Positions 29,492 through 38,281 of a stretch of 64,000 nt of DNA are shown here, one piece after another. Source of the stretch: an uncultured Roseicyclus sp. (lineage in GTDB: Bacteria; Pseudomonadota; Alphaproteobacteria; Rhodobacterales; Rhodobacteraceae); the NCBI GenBank assembly GCA_937139335.1, contig CAKZPN010000036.1:62001-126000 (forward strand). Direction: 5' to 3'. Below the pieces are notes generated by a model. That model did not search any database, had not been told where the DNA came from, and worked only from the letters and a program-made list of their open reading frames with translations. Every line of letters begins with the position of its first letter. Within the stretch, counting starts at the first letter, position 1. A program made the translations under genes and the position numbers.

Positions 29492-29902
29492 ATGGAAAAG
29501 ATCAACGAATTCCTCTTTCGTCCCGGTAGCCTCGGCCTCAGCGTGCTGGCGTTCATCGGATTGACGTGTCTTGCCGCGGCCTTGTGGACCGTGGCCTCGG
29601 GCTACGTGCTCCTGCTGCTGATCCCGGCACTCGCGGTCAGCTTCTACCAGATGGTCGTCACCCCGGTGTACGGGCTGAAGATGAACGCGCGGCGCTGGAC
29701 CGTGATGACCCATGACGGCGACAGCGTGGTCCCCTTCGAGGATATCGCGCATCTCCGGCTCGAAGAGCGCGGGGCGCAGTCAAACGCCACCCTCGTGCTG
29801 CGCGACGGGCAAGAAGTGCCGATCCCCTACGACGGCAGGCCCGGTTCGCTCGACCTGATCCGCGCCGCCACCGACAACGGCGTTCCGGTCCGCAGCCGCT
29901 GA
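29492..29902 (+). CDS. Hypothetical membrane protein with PH-like soluble part
   Basis: A 136-residue protein. Two hydrophobic segments (LGLSVLAFIGLTCLAAALWTV and VLLLLIPALAVSFYQMVV) are followed by a beta-rich soluble domain of ~75 residues (RRWTVMTHDGDSVVPFEDIAHLRLEERG...LVLRDGQEVPIP). That arrangement resembles bacterial PH-like (bPH) membrane proteins, by pattern only. The start at 29492 is chosen for the short N-terminus. It follows the acyltransferase gene by 81 bases on the same strand. It is convergent with the lytic-transglycosylase-like gene. Confidence 0.75.
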   Translation: MEKINEFLFRPGSLGLSVLAFIGLTCLAAALWTVASGYVLLLLIPALAVSFYQMVVTPVYGLKMNARRWTVMTHDGDSVVPFEDIAHLRLEERGAQSNATLVLRDGQEVPIPYDGRPGSLDLIRAATDNGVPVRSR

Positions 29903-29908
29903 GCGCGA

Positions 29909-30805
29909 TCAGTTCGCCGCGACGAGGTCCGTGCCGACACGCATGACGGGGCGTGGCACCGGCCTGAGCGGGCCCGGCGCGGCCGCCGGCCCGTCCGGCC
30001 CGGTCGCCAGACCATCGGGCCGCATCTCGGGCCGGGTGCCGACCTGGCAATAATCCTGCTGCCGGACCCAGCTCCGCATCTCCTCGCGCTTGCGGGTGGA
30101 GTGGAACGGGCCCCAGTCCGCCGCGACACCACGCATCCCCTCGGCCACCACCCCGTCGCGCGGCACGGTTATGGCCATGATGCGGATGCCGCAGCGCAGG
30201 TTCGCGGGCCCGTCAAGCAGCGCCTGACCGGTGCCCACGGCGCAATTGCGCCAGCGCGCAGTGCCGGGGGCGATCTGCACCAGGCCGAACCATTGCCCGC
30301 CGCCGCCCACCGCCGTGGCGCTATGCGTGCTTTCCTCCCAGGCGAGCGCCGAGACCAGCCCCGCCCAGAAGGCCGCGCGCTGGCCGCGGCTGGCGTTGCT
30401 GTATCCCGGACACCAATGCTGGATGTCGCGCGGCACCATGTCGAGCAGCCGTGCACCCGGCCCGCGCAGCGCGCTCATCGCCGCCGCGGTCCAGCGCGGT
30501 CCTTGCGGGTGGTCGTCCCATCTGAGGCTCGGCCGCGCCCAGGTGTCGCGCAGACGCGGCCGCAGGCTGCGCAGGGGGGCGTGCGGGCTGTGCGTATCCG
30601 GCACGTCGGCCGGGCGCGGCACCGGCATCGGACTGCGCCCGAACAGGTCGATATCCGACATCACAAGCTGCATCTGCGCGATCGTCACCTGTACGACCGG
30701 CGGCGGCCGAGGGCTCGGCCCATCGCCTTCCGCGCCGGCAGCGCCGGGCAGACCGCCCGAAAACAGGACGACACCGATCCAGATCGTTGCGCCAAAGCGC
30801 CTCAT
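29909..30805 (-). CDS. Secreted lytic transglycosylase-like protein, copy 1
   Basis: A 298-residue protein with a cleavable signal peptide (RRFGATIWIGVVLFSGGLPGAAGA). The catalytic-like core is LAWEESTHSATAVGGGGQWFGLVQIAPGTAR: a Glu followed by GLxQI, the SLT/lysozyme-like signature. Four cysteines (DIQHWCPGY, ...RNC, RCGI, YCQ) may form two disulfides. The Pro-rich N-terminal 100 residues and the Pro/Gly-rich tail are low complexity. It is a tandem paralog of the next gene upstream on this strand, with 106 bases between the two coding regions. It probably acts on peptidoglycan in the periplasm. Confidence 0.82.
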   Translation of the reverse strand: MRRFGATIWIGVVLFSGGLPGAAGAEGDGPSPRPPPVVQVTIAQMQLVMSDIDLFGRSPMPVPRPADVPDTHSPHAPLRSLRPRLRDTWARPSLRWDDHPQGPRWTAAAMSALRGPGARLLDMVPRDIQHWCPGYSNASRGQRAAFWAGLVSALAWEESTHSATAVGGGGQWFGLVQIAPGTARWRNCAVGTGQALLDGPANLRCGIRIMAITVPRDGVVAEGMRGVAADWGPFHSTRKREEMRSWVRQQDYCQVGTRPEMRPDGLATGPDGPAAAPGPLRPVPRPVMRVGTDLVAAN

Positions 30806-30911
30806 GCGACTCCCCCCCAGGTCGTGCGCGTGCGAAGGCTGCCCGCGCGGGCAGCCCATGGCAAGTCAAACCTGAAAAGATGCTTTTACGGCGCAAGAGA
30901 CCGCTGGCCGG

Positions 30912-31511
30912 TCAGGCCTGGCAGTAGGGCTGCTGGCTGACCCAGTCGCGCATCTCTTCGCGCTTCTGGCTCTGGCTCGGGTGCAGCGGGCCCCAGTCGG
31001 CGGCAACGCCGCGCGTGCCCTCGGCCACGACACCGTCACGCGGCACTGTGGCGGCCCAGATCCTCAGCGCGCAGCTGACATTCGCGCCGCCTTCCAGCAG
31101 CGCCGAGCCGCTGGTCGCCTCGCAGCCATAGAGACGCGCGGTGGCCGGGCTGATCTGCACGAGGCCGAACCAGCGCCCGCCGCCGCCCACGGCCTGTTCG
31201 TTCCAGGTGCTCTCATGCGCCGCCAGAGCGGAAACAAGCCCGAGCCAGAAAGCTTCGCGCTCGGCCTCGTTCGCCTCGGGGTAGCCGGGGCACCAGGTCT
31301 CGATGTCGGCAGGCACGATGGCCGGCAGCGCCGCCGCGGGGCCTTGGAGCGCGGCAAAGCCCGCCTGTTCCCATCCGACCGAGGCCGGGACATGGTCCCA
31401 GCGCATCGCGTAGCCACCTTCGGGCGGGTTGGAACCGGACGCGAGCGTGCAGTTCGACAGGGCCGCAAAACACAGTGCCGCCACGCTGGCAGCTTTAACC
31501 GTAATCCCCAC
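30912..31511 (-). CDS. Lytic transglycosylase-like lipoprotein, copy 2
   Basis: A 199-residue paralog of the previous gene without its proline-rich extensions. The N-terminus has a lipobox-like LSNC, which suggests a lipoprotein, followed by the same core: ADIETWCPGYPE, LAAHESTWNEQAVGGGGRWFGLVQISPATAR, then VPRDGVVAEGTRGVAADWGP, ending in a conserved YCQ. The putative catalytic Glu is in AHESTW. Close similarity over the whole core shows a tandem duplication. It faces gatB across 191 bases of non-coding DNA. Confidence 0.82.
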   Translation of the reverse strand: MGITVKAASVAALCFAALSNCTLASGSNPPEGGYAMRWDHVPASVGWEQAGFAALQGPAAALPAIVPADIETWCPGYPEANEAEREAFWLGLVSALAAHESTWNEQAVGGGGRWFGLVQISPATARLYGCEATSGSALLEGGANVSCALRIWAATVPRDGVVAEGTRGVAADWGPLHPSQSQKREEMRDWVSQQPYCQA

Positions 31512-31702
31512 GGGGAGACCTCACAGGCAATTTCAGACGGGCCCAGTTGCCTGCGCAAATGTCACACGGCAACAATTCCGACGTCGCAGGTCGTTTTTGC
31601 GCGACTTCTCGCCGATCTTGTGCCCGGTTCGGCATCCCTCCGCCTCTTGCCCCGCCCCCTGCGCTGACCTAAACGCAAGGGGCAAAGCGGACGGAGGCAT
31701 GG

Positions 31703-33217
31703 ATGCTCGACCTGACCTACGAGACCCCGAAACCCAAGGTGATCGCGGGCGCGAAACACGACTGGGAACTGGTGATCGGCATGGAGGTGCATGCCCAGGT
31801 CGCCTCGAAATCCAAGCTGTTCTCCGGCGCCTCGACGCAATTCGGCTCCGAGCCCAATTCCAACGTCGCCTTCGTCGACGCGGGCATGCCCGGCATGCTG
31901 CCCGTCATCAACGAATTCTGCGTCGCGCAGGCGGTGCGCACCGGGCTGGGACTGAAGGCGCAGATTCACCTCCGCTCCGCCTTCGACCGCAAGAACTACT
32001 TTTACCCCGACCTGCCGCAGGGCTACCAGATCTCCCAGCTCTACCACCCGATCGTGGGCGAGGGCGAAGTGCTGGTGGAACTCGGCGACGGCACCGCCCG
32101 GCTGGTCCGGATCGAGCGCATCCACCTCGAACAGGACGCCGGCAAGTCGATCCACGACATGGACCCGGCGCTCAGCTTCGTCGACCTCAACCGCACCGGC
32201 GTGGCCCTGATGGAGATCGTCTCCCGCCCCGACATCCGCGGGCCCGAGGAAGCGGCGGCCTATGTCTCGAAGCTGCGCCAGATCATGCTCTACCTCGGCA
32301 CCTGCGACGGCAACATGCAGAACGGCAACCTGCGCGCCGACGTGAACGTCTCGGTCTGCCGTCCGGGTCATTACGAGAAATATCAGGAAACGCAGGATTT
32401 CGGCCATCTCGGCACCCGGTGCGAGATCAAGAACATGAACTCGCTGCGCTTCATTCAAGCCGCGATCGACTTCGAGGCGCGGCGCCAGATCGCAATCCTC
32501 GAAGCCGGCGGGTCGATCGTGCAGGAAACCCGGCTCTACGACCCCGACAAGGGCGAAACGCGCTCGATGCGGTCCAAGGAAGAAGCGCATGATTACCGCT
32601 ACTTCCCCGACCCCGACCTGTTGCCGCTGGAGATCGAGCAGGCCTGGGTCGACGACATCGAGGCCGGCCTGCCGGAACTGCCGGACGCGAAAAAGGCGCG
32701 CTTCGTCGGCGACTATGGCCTGTCGGACTACGACGCCAGCGTGCTGACCGCCGACCTCGCCGCCGCGCATTACTTCGAGGCGGTGGTGGCCGAGGGCGGT
32801 GATGGCAAATCCGCCGCCAACTGGGTCATCAACGAGCTCTTCGGCCGGCTGAAGAAGGAAGAGCACGCGATCACCGAAAGCCCGGTCAGCCCGGCGCAAC
32901 TCGGCGGCATCATCCGGCTCATCAAGTCCGGCGACATCTCGGGCAAGATCGCCAAGGACCTGTTCGAGATCGTCTATACCGAGGGCGGCGACCCCGCCCG
33001 GATCGTGGAAGACCGCGGCCTGAAGCAGGTCACCGACACCGGGGCCATCGAGGCGGCCGTGGACGAGATCATCGCGGCCAACCCCGCGCAGGTTGAAAAG
33101 GCGAAGGCCAACCCCAAGCTCGCCGGCTGGTTCGTGGGCCAGGTGATGAAGGCCACCGGCGGCAAGGCCAACCCGGCGGCAGTGAACGAGATCGTGTCGG
33201 CGAAACTCGGGCTCTGA
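31703..33217 (+). CDS. gatB: Asp-tRNA(Asn)/Glu-tRNA(Gln) amidotransferase subunit B
   Basis: A 504-residue GatB subunit, which binds the misacylated tRNA and activates it with ATP for transamidation by GatA/GatC. Signatures include [38 protein letters not shown] and [12 protein letters not shown], and a C-terminal YqeY-like helical part that ends in [10 protein letters not shown]. Its partners gatC and gatA are not in the window, as in several Rhodobacteraceae where the genes are split. The stop codon overlaps the ATG of the next small gene by one base. Confidence 0.97.
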   Translation: MLDLTYETPKPKVIAGAKHDWELVIGMEVHAQVASKSKLFSGASTQFGSEPNSNVAFVDAGMPGMLPVINEFCVAQAVRTGLGLKAQIHLRSAFDRKNYFYPDLPQGYQISQLYHPIVGEGEVLVELGDGTARLVRIERIHLEQDAGKSIHDMDPALSFVDLNRTGVALMEIVSRPDIRGPEEAAAYVSKLRQIMLYLGTCDGNMQNGNLRADVNVSVCRPGHYEKYQETQDFGHLGTRCEIKNMNSLRFIQAAIDFEARRQIAILEAGGSIVQETRLYDPDKGETRSMRSKEEAHDYRYFPDPDLLPLEIEQAWVDDIEAGLPELPDAKKARFVGDYGLSDYDASVLTADLAAAHYFEAVVAEGGDGKSAANWVINELFGRLKKEEHAITESPVSPAQLGGIIRLIKSGDISGKIAKDLFEIVYTEGGDPARIVEDRGLKQVTDTGAIEAAVDEIIAANPAQVEKAKANPKLAGWFVGQVMKATGGKANPAAVNEIVSAKLGL

Positions 33218-33438
33218 TGCGACGGCGCGATCCGCTCGCGGCCTACAACGAACGCGTGAAACTGCGGGCGACCTTCCTGAACGCGCTGGCCATCGGCTTT
33301 CTCGGCTTCGCCTTCCTGCGGCCGCTGGTCGAGGGCACGCTGACGCTGAACCTGCTCACGCTCGCCTTTCTCGCGACGGGGCTGGTCTTGCACCGCGCGG
33401 CCGACTATATTCTCAGGTATCTGGAAACGGAGGACTGA
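33217..33438 (+). CDS. Small two-helix membrane protein (73 residues)
   Basis: A 73-residue protein: a basic N-terminus ([20 protein letters not shown]), two hydrophobic segments (LNALAIGFLGFAFLRPLV and LNLLTLAFLATGLVL) and a short tail with RYLETED. The ATG overlaps the gatB stop (TGATG), so translation is coupled. No family is recognised. Its position in the gatB operon may reflect convenience rather than shared function. It is followed one base later by an even smaller membrane-peptide gene. Confidence 0.8.
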   Translation: MRRRDPLAAYNERVKLRATFLNALAIGFLGFAFLRPLVEGTLTLNLLTLAFLATGLVLHRAADYILRYLETED

Positions 33439-33439
33439 C

Positions 33440-33559
33440 ATGGACAGCCTCAGCCTTCTCGGCATCCCGGCCCTCGCGCTGCTTCTGGCGGGCTATCTGG
33501 TGCTGGACACGCGGCGCATCGCGCGCCGCAACGAGCGCTCCGACCACCCCGCCGAATGA
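33440..33559 (+). CDS. Single-pass membrane microprotein (39 residues)
   Basis: A 39-residue peptide with one hydrophobic helix (LSLLGIPALALLLAGYLVL) and a basic-acidic tail (DTRRIARRNERSDHPAE). The ribosome binding site GGAGG lies seven bases before the ATG, overlapping the end of the preceding gene. The third-base composition follows the genome. Function unknown; it is probably a real small protein co-expressed with gatB and the 73-residue membrane protein. Confidence 0.65.
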   Translation: MDSLSLLGIPALALLLAGYLVLDTRRIARRNERSDHPAE

Positions 33560-33621
33560 TCCTCCGGTCGTCCGTAGCCGCCCGTCCCTGACATCCCTAC
33601 CCCCCTTGCCCGCCCCTGCCC

Positions 33622-33643
33622 GGCCCGGTTAAACCCGGGGCCG
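33622..33643 (+). terminator. Possible hairpin after the gatB operon
   Basis: GGCCCGG, TTAAA, then CCCGGGGCC can fold into a stem with one bulge. It stands between the 39-residue microprotein gene and the DUF4177 gene on the same strand. No T-run follows, so this is only a candidate for ending or attenuating the gatB operon. Confidence 0.3.
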
Positions 33644-33661
33644 AACCGCAAGGACCCCGTC

Positions 33662-34066
33662 ATGCCGCGCTACGAATACAAGCTCGTCCCCGCCCCCGAA
33701 CGGGCCGTGAAGCGCAAGGGGATGAAGGGCGCGATCGCCTTCGCCGCGACCCTGCAGGACGTGATGAACGAATTGGGCGCGGAGGGATGGCATTACCTGC
33801 GCGCCGACACCCTGCCGCAAGAGGAACGCGTCGGCCTCGCCTCGCGCACGACGACCTACCGTAACCTGCTGGTGTTCCAGCGCGCCTTGCCCGAGGACCC
33901 GCCCGCACCCGCCCCGCCCGCGCCGCCGCAGTTCAGCCGGCTGACCTTCGTCGAAGCGCCGCCCGAGGGGCCGCTGGACGACCCGGATCAGCCCTCGCTC
34001 GCCAATCTCTTCGCCGACGAGGACGACACCGACACGCCCGACCCGGAGGGCGGCAGCAAGCCCTAG
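33662..34066 (+). CDS. DUF4177 domain-containing protein
   Basis: A 134-residue protein. The first ~75 residues form a DUF4177 domain (MPRYEYKLVPAPERAVKRKG and LQDVMNELGAEGWHYLRADTLP, then TTTYRNLLVFQR). The remainder is Pro- and acidic-rich and probably disordered. Function unknown in all relatives. It is convergent with bolA, overlapping it by four bases at the 3' ends. Confidence 0.85.
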   Translation: MPRYEYKLVPAPERAVKRKGMKGAIAFAATLQDVMNELGAEGWHYLRADTLPQEERVGLASRTTTYRNLLVFQRALPEDPPAPAPPAPPQFSRLTFVEAPPEGPLDDPDQPSLANLFADEDDTDTPDPEGGSKP

Positions 34067-34320
34067 TCGGCCACGCTCAGCGCCAGCGCGTGGATCTCGG
34101 CCACAAGCTCGCGGCCCAGCGCCTCATGCACGGCGCGATGGCGCGCGATGCGGCTGAGACCGGCGAAGGCCTCGCTTTCGATCACCACCTTGTAGTGGCT
34201 CTGCCCGCCTTCCTGATAGCCCGCGTGACCCCGGTGACGCTCGCTCTCGTCCACCACCTCCAACACCCTGGGGTTGAACGCGTCACGCAAACGTTTCTCG
34301 ATTTTCTCGCCTCGTGTCAC
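34063..34320 (-). CDS. bolA: BolA family protein
   Basis: An 85-residue BolA-like protein ([35 protein letters not shown]...). RGHAGYQEGGQSHYKVVIESEAF and the HRAVHEALG block match the family. BolA proteins form [2Fe-2S] complexes with monothiol glutaredoxins and affect iron handling and cell shape. Conserved His residues for cluster ligation are present (RHR, HKV-type positions). It is divergent from the J-domain gene with 77 bases between the two starts. Confidence 0.92.
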   Translation of the reverse strand: MTRGEKIEKRLRDAFNPRVLEVVDESERHRGHAGYQEGGQSHYKVVIESEAFAGLSRIARHRAVHEALGRELVAEIHALALSVAD

Positions 34321-34397
34321 GATTTCGCGCTCCTTGCCTCTTCACCTTGCCGTCCAAAACTCTAAACTCGCGCTTCCGAGTCGAGAAGGGGAACCCG

Positions 34398-35027
34398 ATG
34401 CCCGACAAAGACCCGTTCAGTTTTGACCTCCGCGTGTCCACTGACAAGAAGAAGCGTCGTTCCGGCCGTCGCGGCATGTCGGGCGCCTTCGAGACCTCGC
34501 AGCGCGTCTGCGAGGCCGAAGGCTGCGAAGAGGTCGGCCAGTACCGTGCGCCGAAAAGCCCCGACAACCTCGAGGAGTACAAGTGGTTCTGCCGCGAGCA
34601 TGTCCGCGAGTACAACCTGAAGTGGAACTTCTTCGACGGCACCACCGAGGCCGAGATGGAGGCGCAGCTCGACCGCGACCGGGTCTGGGACCGTCCGACC
34701 AAGCCGTTCAAGAAATCCGCCGAGGAACGCGCCTGGGCGCGGCTGGGCATCGACGACGCGCATCAGGTGCTGGGCGGCAACGCCACCCGCAACCCCGGCC
34801 GCGCCAATGGCGGCGGCCGCAAGCTTCCACCGACCGAGCGCAAGGCGATCGAGATCCTCGATGCCAAGGACAACTGGACCAAGGCCGAGATCCGCAAGAG
34901 CTACAAGGCGCTGATCAAGGTGCTGCACCCCGACATGAACGGCGGCGACCGGTCGGACGAGGACCGGTTGCAGGAGGTCGTCTGGGCCTGGGACCAGATC
35001 AAGGACAGCCGCAACTTCGGTGACTGA
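34398..35027 (+). CDS. J-domain (DnaJ-like) protein
   Basis: A 209-residue co-chaperone-like protein whose J domain is at the C-terminus: AIEILDAKDNWTKAEIRKSYKALIKVLHPDMNGGD with the invariant HPD. The N-terminal 120 residues include two Cys/His-type pairs (RVCEAEGCEE and WFCREHVREYNLKW) that may bind metal. It should stimulate Hsp70 ATPase for particular clients. The ATG at 34398 has AAGGGG seven bases upstream; the frame is open further but without such a site. It lies divergently next to bolA, a common alphaproteobacterial arrangement. Confidence 0.9.
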   Translation: MPDKDPFSFDLRVSTDKKKRRSGRRGMSGAFETSQRVCEAEGCEEVGQYRAPKSPDNLEEYKWFCREHVREYNLKWNFFDGTTEAEMEAQLDRDRVWDRPTKPFKKSAEERAWARLGIDDAHQVLGGNATRNPGRANGGGRKLPPTERKAIEILDAKDNWTKAEIRKSYKALIKVLHPDMNGGDRSDEDRLQEVVWAWDQIKDSRNFGD

Positions 35028-35046
35028 GCGCGCCCTGCCCCTTCTC

Positions 35047-35094
35047 TGTTTCAAAAATATCCCCGCCGGAGGCTCCGACAGAGGCCCCCGGTGC
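35047..35094 (+). repeat. Dispersed intergenic element, copy C
   Basis: Reads TGTTTCAAAAATATCCCCG, then CCGGAGGCTCCGACAGAGG and CCCCC. It shares the GTTTC..ATA.CCC.GG.G order of copies A and B, but its arms are rearranged around CCGGAGG. It lies 20 bases after the J-domain gene, another 3' end position. Confidence 0.5.
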
Positions 35095-35146
35095 CGCGTT
35101 TCGGATGACGCGCCCCCGGTGGCGTCGGAACCCCTGATCGCCGCCC

Positions 35147-36337
35147 ATGCGTGAGCACGCCGTCAAGACCCTGATCCTCGGCGCCGGTGCGGCGGGAATG
35201 ATGTGCGCGGCCCATGCCGGCCCCGGCGTGCTGGTGATCGACCACGCCAAGGCGCCCGGCGAAAAGATCCGCATCTCGGGCGGCGGGCGCTGCAATTTCA
35301 CCAACCTGCACAGCGCGCCCGAAAACTTCCTCTCGGAAAACCCGCATTTCTGCAAATCCGCGCTCAGCCGCTACACCCAGTGGGATTTCCTCGACCTCGT
35401 CGCGCGCCACGGCATCCCTTGGCACGAAAAGACGCTGGGCCAGCTGTTCTGCGACCGCTCCGCCAAGGACATCATTGCGATGCTGCGCGCCGAGATGGCG
35501 GGCGCCGACCTGTGGTTGCAGACCGGGGTGGAAGACATCGCCCATCGCGACGGGCGCTTCCACGCACGCCTCAGCCGCGAGGGACAGAGCGTGACCGTGA
35601 CCGCCGACGCCCTCGTTCTCGCCACCGGCGGCAAGTCGATCCCCAAGATGGGCGCGACGGGGCTCGCCTACCGCATCGCGGAGCAGTTCGGCCACCGCGT
35701 GACCGAGACCCGTCCCGCGCTGGTGCCACTGACCTTCGACGAGGCGCAGACGGCGGTCTTTGCCGGGCTGTCCGGCACCGCCGTGGACACGCGCGTGGCC
35801 TGCAACGGCGCGAGTTTCGACGAGGCGATGCTGTTTACCCACCGCGGCCTCTCCGGCCCCGCGATCCTGCAGGTCTCCTCCTACTGGCGCGAGGGCGACA
35901 CGCTCTCGATCCGGCTCCGCCCCGACCTCGACCTCTACGACCACCTGCGTGCGCGCCGGGCCGAGGCCGGCGCGAAAGCGGTGGCGACCGTGCTGGCCGA
36001 CCTCCTGCCCAAGGCGCTCGCGCGTCATCTGGCCGAGCTCTGGGGCCTTAACGGCAAGCTCGCCGACCAGTCGGACGCCGCGCTCCGCGACCTCGCCGGG
36101 CGGCTCTCGGGCTGGCAGCTCACGCCGACCTCGTCGGAAGGCTACCGCACCGCCGAGGTGACGCTGGGCGGCATCGCGACCGACCGCGTCAGCTCGAAAA
36201 CCATGGAATCGCAGGAGGTTCCGGGCCTCTACATGATCGGCGAGGCGCTGGACGTGACCGGCTGGCTCGGGGGCTACAACTTCCAGTGGGCCTGGTCCTC
36301 GGCCTTCGCCGCGGGGCAAGCCATCGCCGCGCGCTAG
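35147..36337 (+). CDS. HI0933/BaiN-family NAD(P)/FAD-dependent oxidoreductase (TIGR03862 type)
   Basis: A 396-residue flavoprotein. The N-terminal dinucleotide-binding motif is LILGAGAAGMMCA, then GEKIRISGGGRCNFTN, ALVLATGGKSIPKMGATG and the C-terminal MIGEALDVTGWLGGYNFQWAWSSAFAAGQ. These are the marks of the HI0933 family, whose substrates are largely unknown (one relative reduces bile-acid intermediates, hence BaiN). It is convergent with trkH, overlapping it by four bases. The frame is open upstream but the chosen ATG gives the standard beginning. Confidence 0.9.
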   Translation: MREHAVKTLILGAGAAGMMCAAHAGPGVLVIDHAKAPGEKIRISGGGRCNFTNLHSAPENFLSENPHFCKSALSRYTQWDFLDLVARHGIPWHEKTLGQLFCDRSAKDIIAMLRAEMAGADLWLQTGVEDIAHRDGRFHARLSREGQSVTVTADALVLATGGKSIPKMGATGLAYRIAEQFGHRVTETRPALVPLTFDEAQTAVFAGLSGTAVDTRVACNGASFDEAMLFTHRGLSGPAILQVSSYWREGDTLSIRLRPDLDLYDHLRARRAEAGAKAVATVLADLLPKALARHLAELWGLNGKLADQSDAALRDLAGRLSGWQLTPTSSEGYRTAEVTLGGIATDRVSSKTMESQEVPGLYMIGEALDVTGWLGGYNFQWAWSSAFAAGQAIAAR

Positions 36338-37782
36338 CCGCGCCAGAAGGCCACGGTGAACAGCACGTAGACCGCGAGCAGCTCGAGCCGCCCGACCAGC
36401 ATCCCGAAGATCATGATCCACTTGGCCGGTGTCGGGAACCCTTCCATCGAGCCCGAGGGCCCGACCTCGGGGCCGAAGGCCGGGCCGATGTTGGCGACCG
36501 AGGTCCAGGCCGCGGTGATCGCAGTCTCCGTCGCCATCCCGGTCAGCGACAGCGCCACCGCCGACACCCCCAGCGTGAGGAAGAACAGCACCGTGAAGGT
36601 CATCACCGAATCGATCACGTCCCGCTCGATCGGCCGTCCGTCCAGCCGCGGCACCGTCACCGTGCGCGGGCTGACCAGCATCCGCACCTGGTTCTTCAGC
36701 GCCTCCTTCAGCACCAGGTAGCGGAAGATCTTCACCGAGCAGCCGGTCGAGGCGGTGCAGCCCCCGATCAGCCCCGCGACGAAGATCACCGCGAAGGGAA
36801 AGCTGCCCCAGGCGGTGATGTCAGCGCTGCCGTAACCGGTGCCGGTCCAGATCGTGACGATGTTGAAGGTGCCTTCGCGCAGCGCCGTCTCCGGGTGGTC
36901 GCCCAGCACGACGATCCGGTAGAGGACGACCGTGCCGCAGGCATAGGCCATCCAGCGCAGCATCGCGCGCACCTGCACGTCGCGCAGCAGCGCCCAGGGG
37001 TCACCGTTGGCGATCTGGATGAAGCGGATGAAGGGCACGGAGGCCAGGATCATGAACACCACGGCGGCATATTCCGCCGGGCCGATGAAGGCCGCAAAGC
37101 TCTGATCGGTCGAGGAAAACCCGCCTGTCGACAGGGTCGTCAGCGCGTGCACGGTGGCGTCGAACCACGACATGCCGAGCGCGCCGTAGGTGATGGCGCA
37201 GGCCAGCGTCAGCACCACATAGGCCTGGATCAGCCCGCGCGAGATGTCGATGGTGCGCGGCAGCACCTTGCCCAGGGTGTCGAAGCCCTCCGAGCGGAAG
37301 AACTGCATGCCCCCGACCCGCATCACCGGCAGGAAGATCAGCGCCACGATGACGATACCGAGGCCGCCGAGCCATTGCAGGATGCCGCGCCAGAGGTTCA
37401 CCCCGCGCGGCAGGTGATCGAGGCCGGGAAACACCGTCGAGCCGGTCGTGGTCATGCCCGACACCGCCTCGAAATAGGCGTCCGTCAGCGACACGTCGGG
37501 CTCACCCAGCACGAAGGGGATTGCACCCACCAGCGGCAGCACGCTCCAGGTCGCGGTCGTGAGCAGGAACGCCTCGCGCACGCTCATCTGGCGCATGTCG
37601 AAATTGGCGGAGGCCAGCGCCACGCTGCCGCCGAGCGAGATCGCCAACGCCGAGGAGACCGCGAAGGCCTGCCAGTTGCGGTTGCCGTCGGCGAGGTCGA
37701 GCAGCATCGGAAACAGCATCGCACCGCCCAACACGATGGTGAGCAGGCCAAGCACATATCCGACGGGCCGCAGGTCGAGCAT
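36334..37782 (-). CDS. trkH: Trk-type potassium uptake protein TrkH
   Basis: A 482-residue membrane protein of the TrkH/TrkG family. The four pore-loop motifs are visible: VSGMTTTGSTVFPGLD, TTLSTGGFSSTDQS, TIWTGTGYGSADI and IGGCTASTGCSVKIFR. Their glycines form the K+ selectivity filter. Another subunit, TrkA, must come from elsewhere; the RCK-type domains seen in the permease at 1694 belong to a different protein. It is divergent from the small repeat-protein genes. Start at 37782 is the first good Met (LDLRPVGYVLGLL). Confidence 0.94.
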   Translation of the reverse strand: MLDLRPVGYVLGLLTIVLGGAMLFPMLLDLADGNRNWQAFAVSSALAISLGGSVALASANFDMRQMSVREAFLLTTATWSVLPLVGAIPFVLGEPDVSLTDAYFEAVSGMTTTGSTVFPGLDHLPRGVNLWRGILQWLGGLGIVIVALIFLPVMRVGGMQFFRSEGFDTLGKVLPRTIDISRGLIQAYVVLTLACAITYGALGMSWFDATVHALTTLSTGGFSSTDQSFAAFIGPAEYAAVVFMILASVPFIRFIQIANGDPWALLRDVQVRAMLRWMAYACGTVVLYRIVVLGDHPETALREGTFNIVTIWTGTGYGSADITAWGSFPFAVIFVAGLIGGCTASTGCSVKIFRYLVLKEALKNQVRMLVSPRTVTVPRLDGRPIERDVIDSVMTFTVLFFLTLGVSAVALSLTGMATETAITAAWTSVANIGPAFGPEVGPSGSMEGFPTPAKWIMIFGMLVGRLELLAVYVLFTVAFWRG

Positions 37783-37912
37783 GGGGCGGAGGGTTGGCGC
37801 GCGCGGGCTGCACTGTCAAGCGACGGCGGCCGCCCGAGCAACCGTACGAGACCGGCAGGCTCACGGAAGACACGCCGCCATAAAGTATTGGAAAGGCGCG
37901 CTGTCTTGTGCC

Positions 37913-37928
37913 ACCATTCTTGAATGGT
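37913..37928. promoter_or_regulatory. 16-base palindrome upstream of trkH and repeat-protein genes
   Basis: ACCATTC-TT-GAATGGT is a perfect 7-base inverted repeat with a 2-base spacer. It lies 131 bases before the trkH start and 105 bases before the next gene on the other strand, and could be a dimeric operator. No regulator is identified. The rest of 37783-38032 shows no gene. Confidence 0.35.
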
Positions 37929-38032
37929 TCCAGATTCCACGGGGCCCAGACCTCCGGGGCACTGCGCAAGCGGCCCCGTTCCACCAGCAGGCCGCGCAGC
38001 AACGCCGGCTCAGCCAGACAGGGGACGAACGC

Positions 38033-38239
38033 TTGGGCGACAAGATCTCACCTTCGAAGACGCTGACCGACAGCGATATCGCCACCTACCAGCGGCGCAC
38101 CGGCCCCGCCGCCGGCGCCGCCGCGACCGACGCCGACGCGCACAGCGATGCCGACGCACATGCCCACACGGATTCCGACGTCGCGCCCAAGGCGGGCAGC
38201 GACGCCGACGCGGCGAAATCAAGCGACCGCGACAGTTGA
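38033..38239 (+). CDS. Small Asp/His/Ala-rich hypothetical protein (TTG start)
   Basis: A 68-residue protein if translation begins at the TTG at 38033, which has AGGGGAC nine bases upstream; no ATG or GTG is available. The second half is low complexity: ADAHSDADAHAHTDSDVAPK and AGSDADAAKSSD. It is acidic and lacks a signal peptide or helix. Alternating Asp/His could bind metal, a guess only. The next gene, 42 bases on, also has Asp-containing repeats. Whether it is translated is uncertain. Confidence 0.5.
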   Translation: MGDKISPSKTLTDSDIATYQRRTGPAAGAAATDADAHSDADAHAHTDSDVAPKAGSDADAAKSSDRDS

Positions 38240-38281
38240 AGCCATTTCCGACAGCCGATTTTTCAATGGGGAGACAAACGG

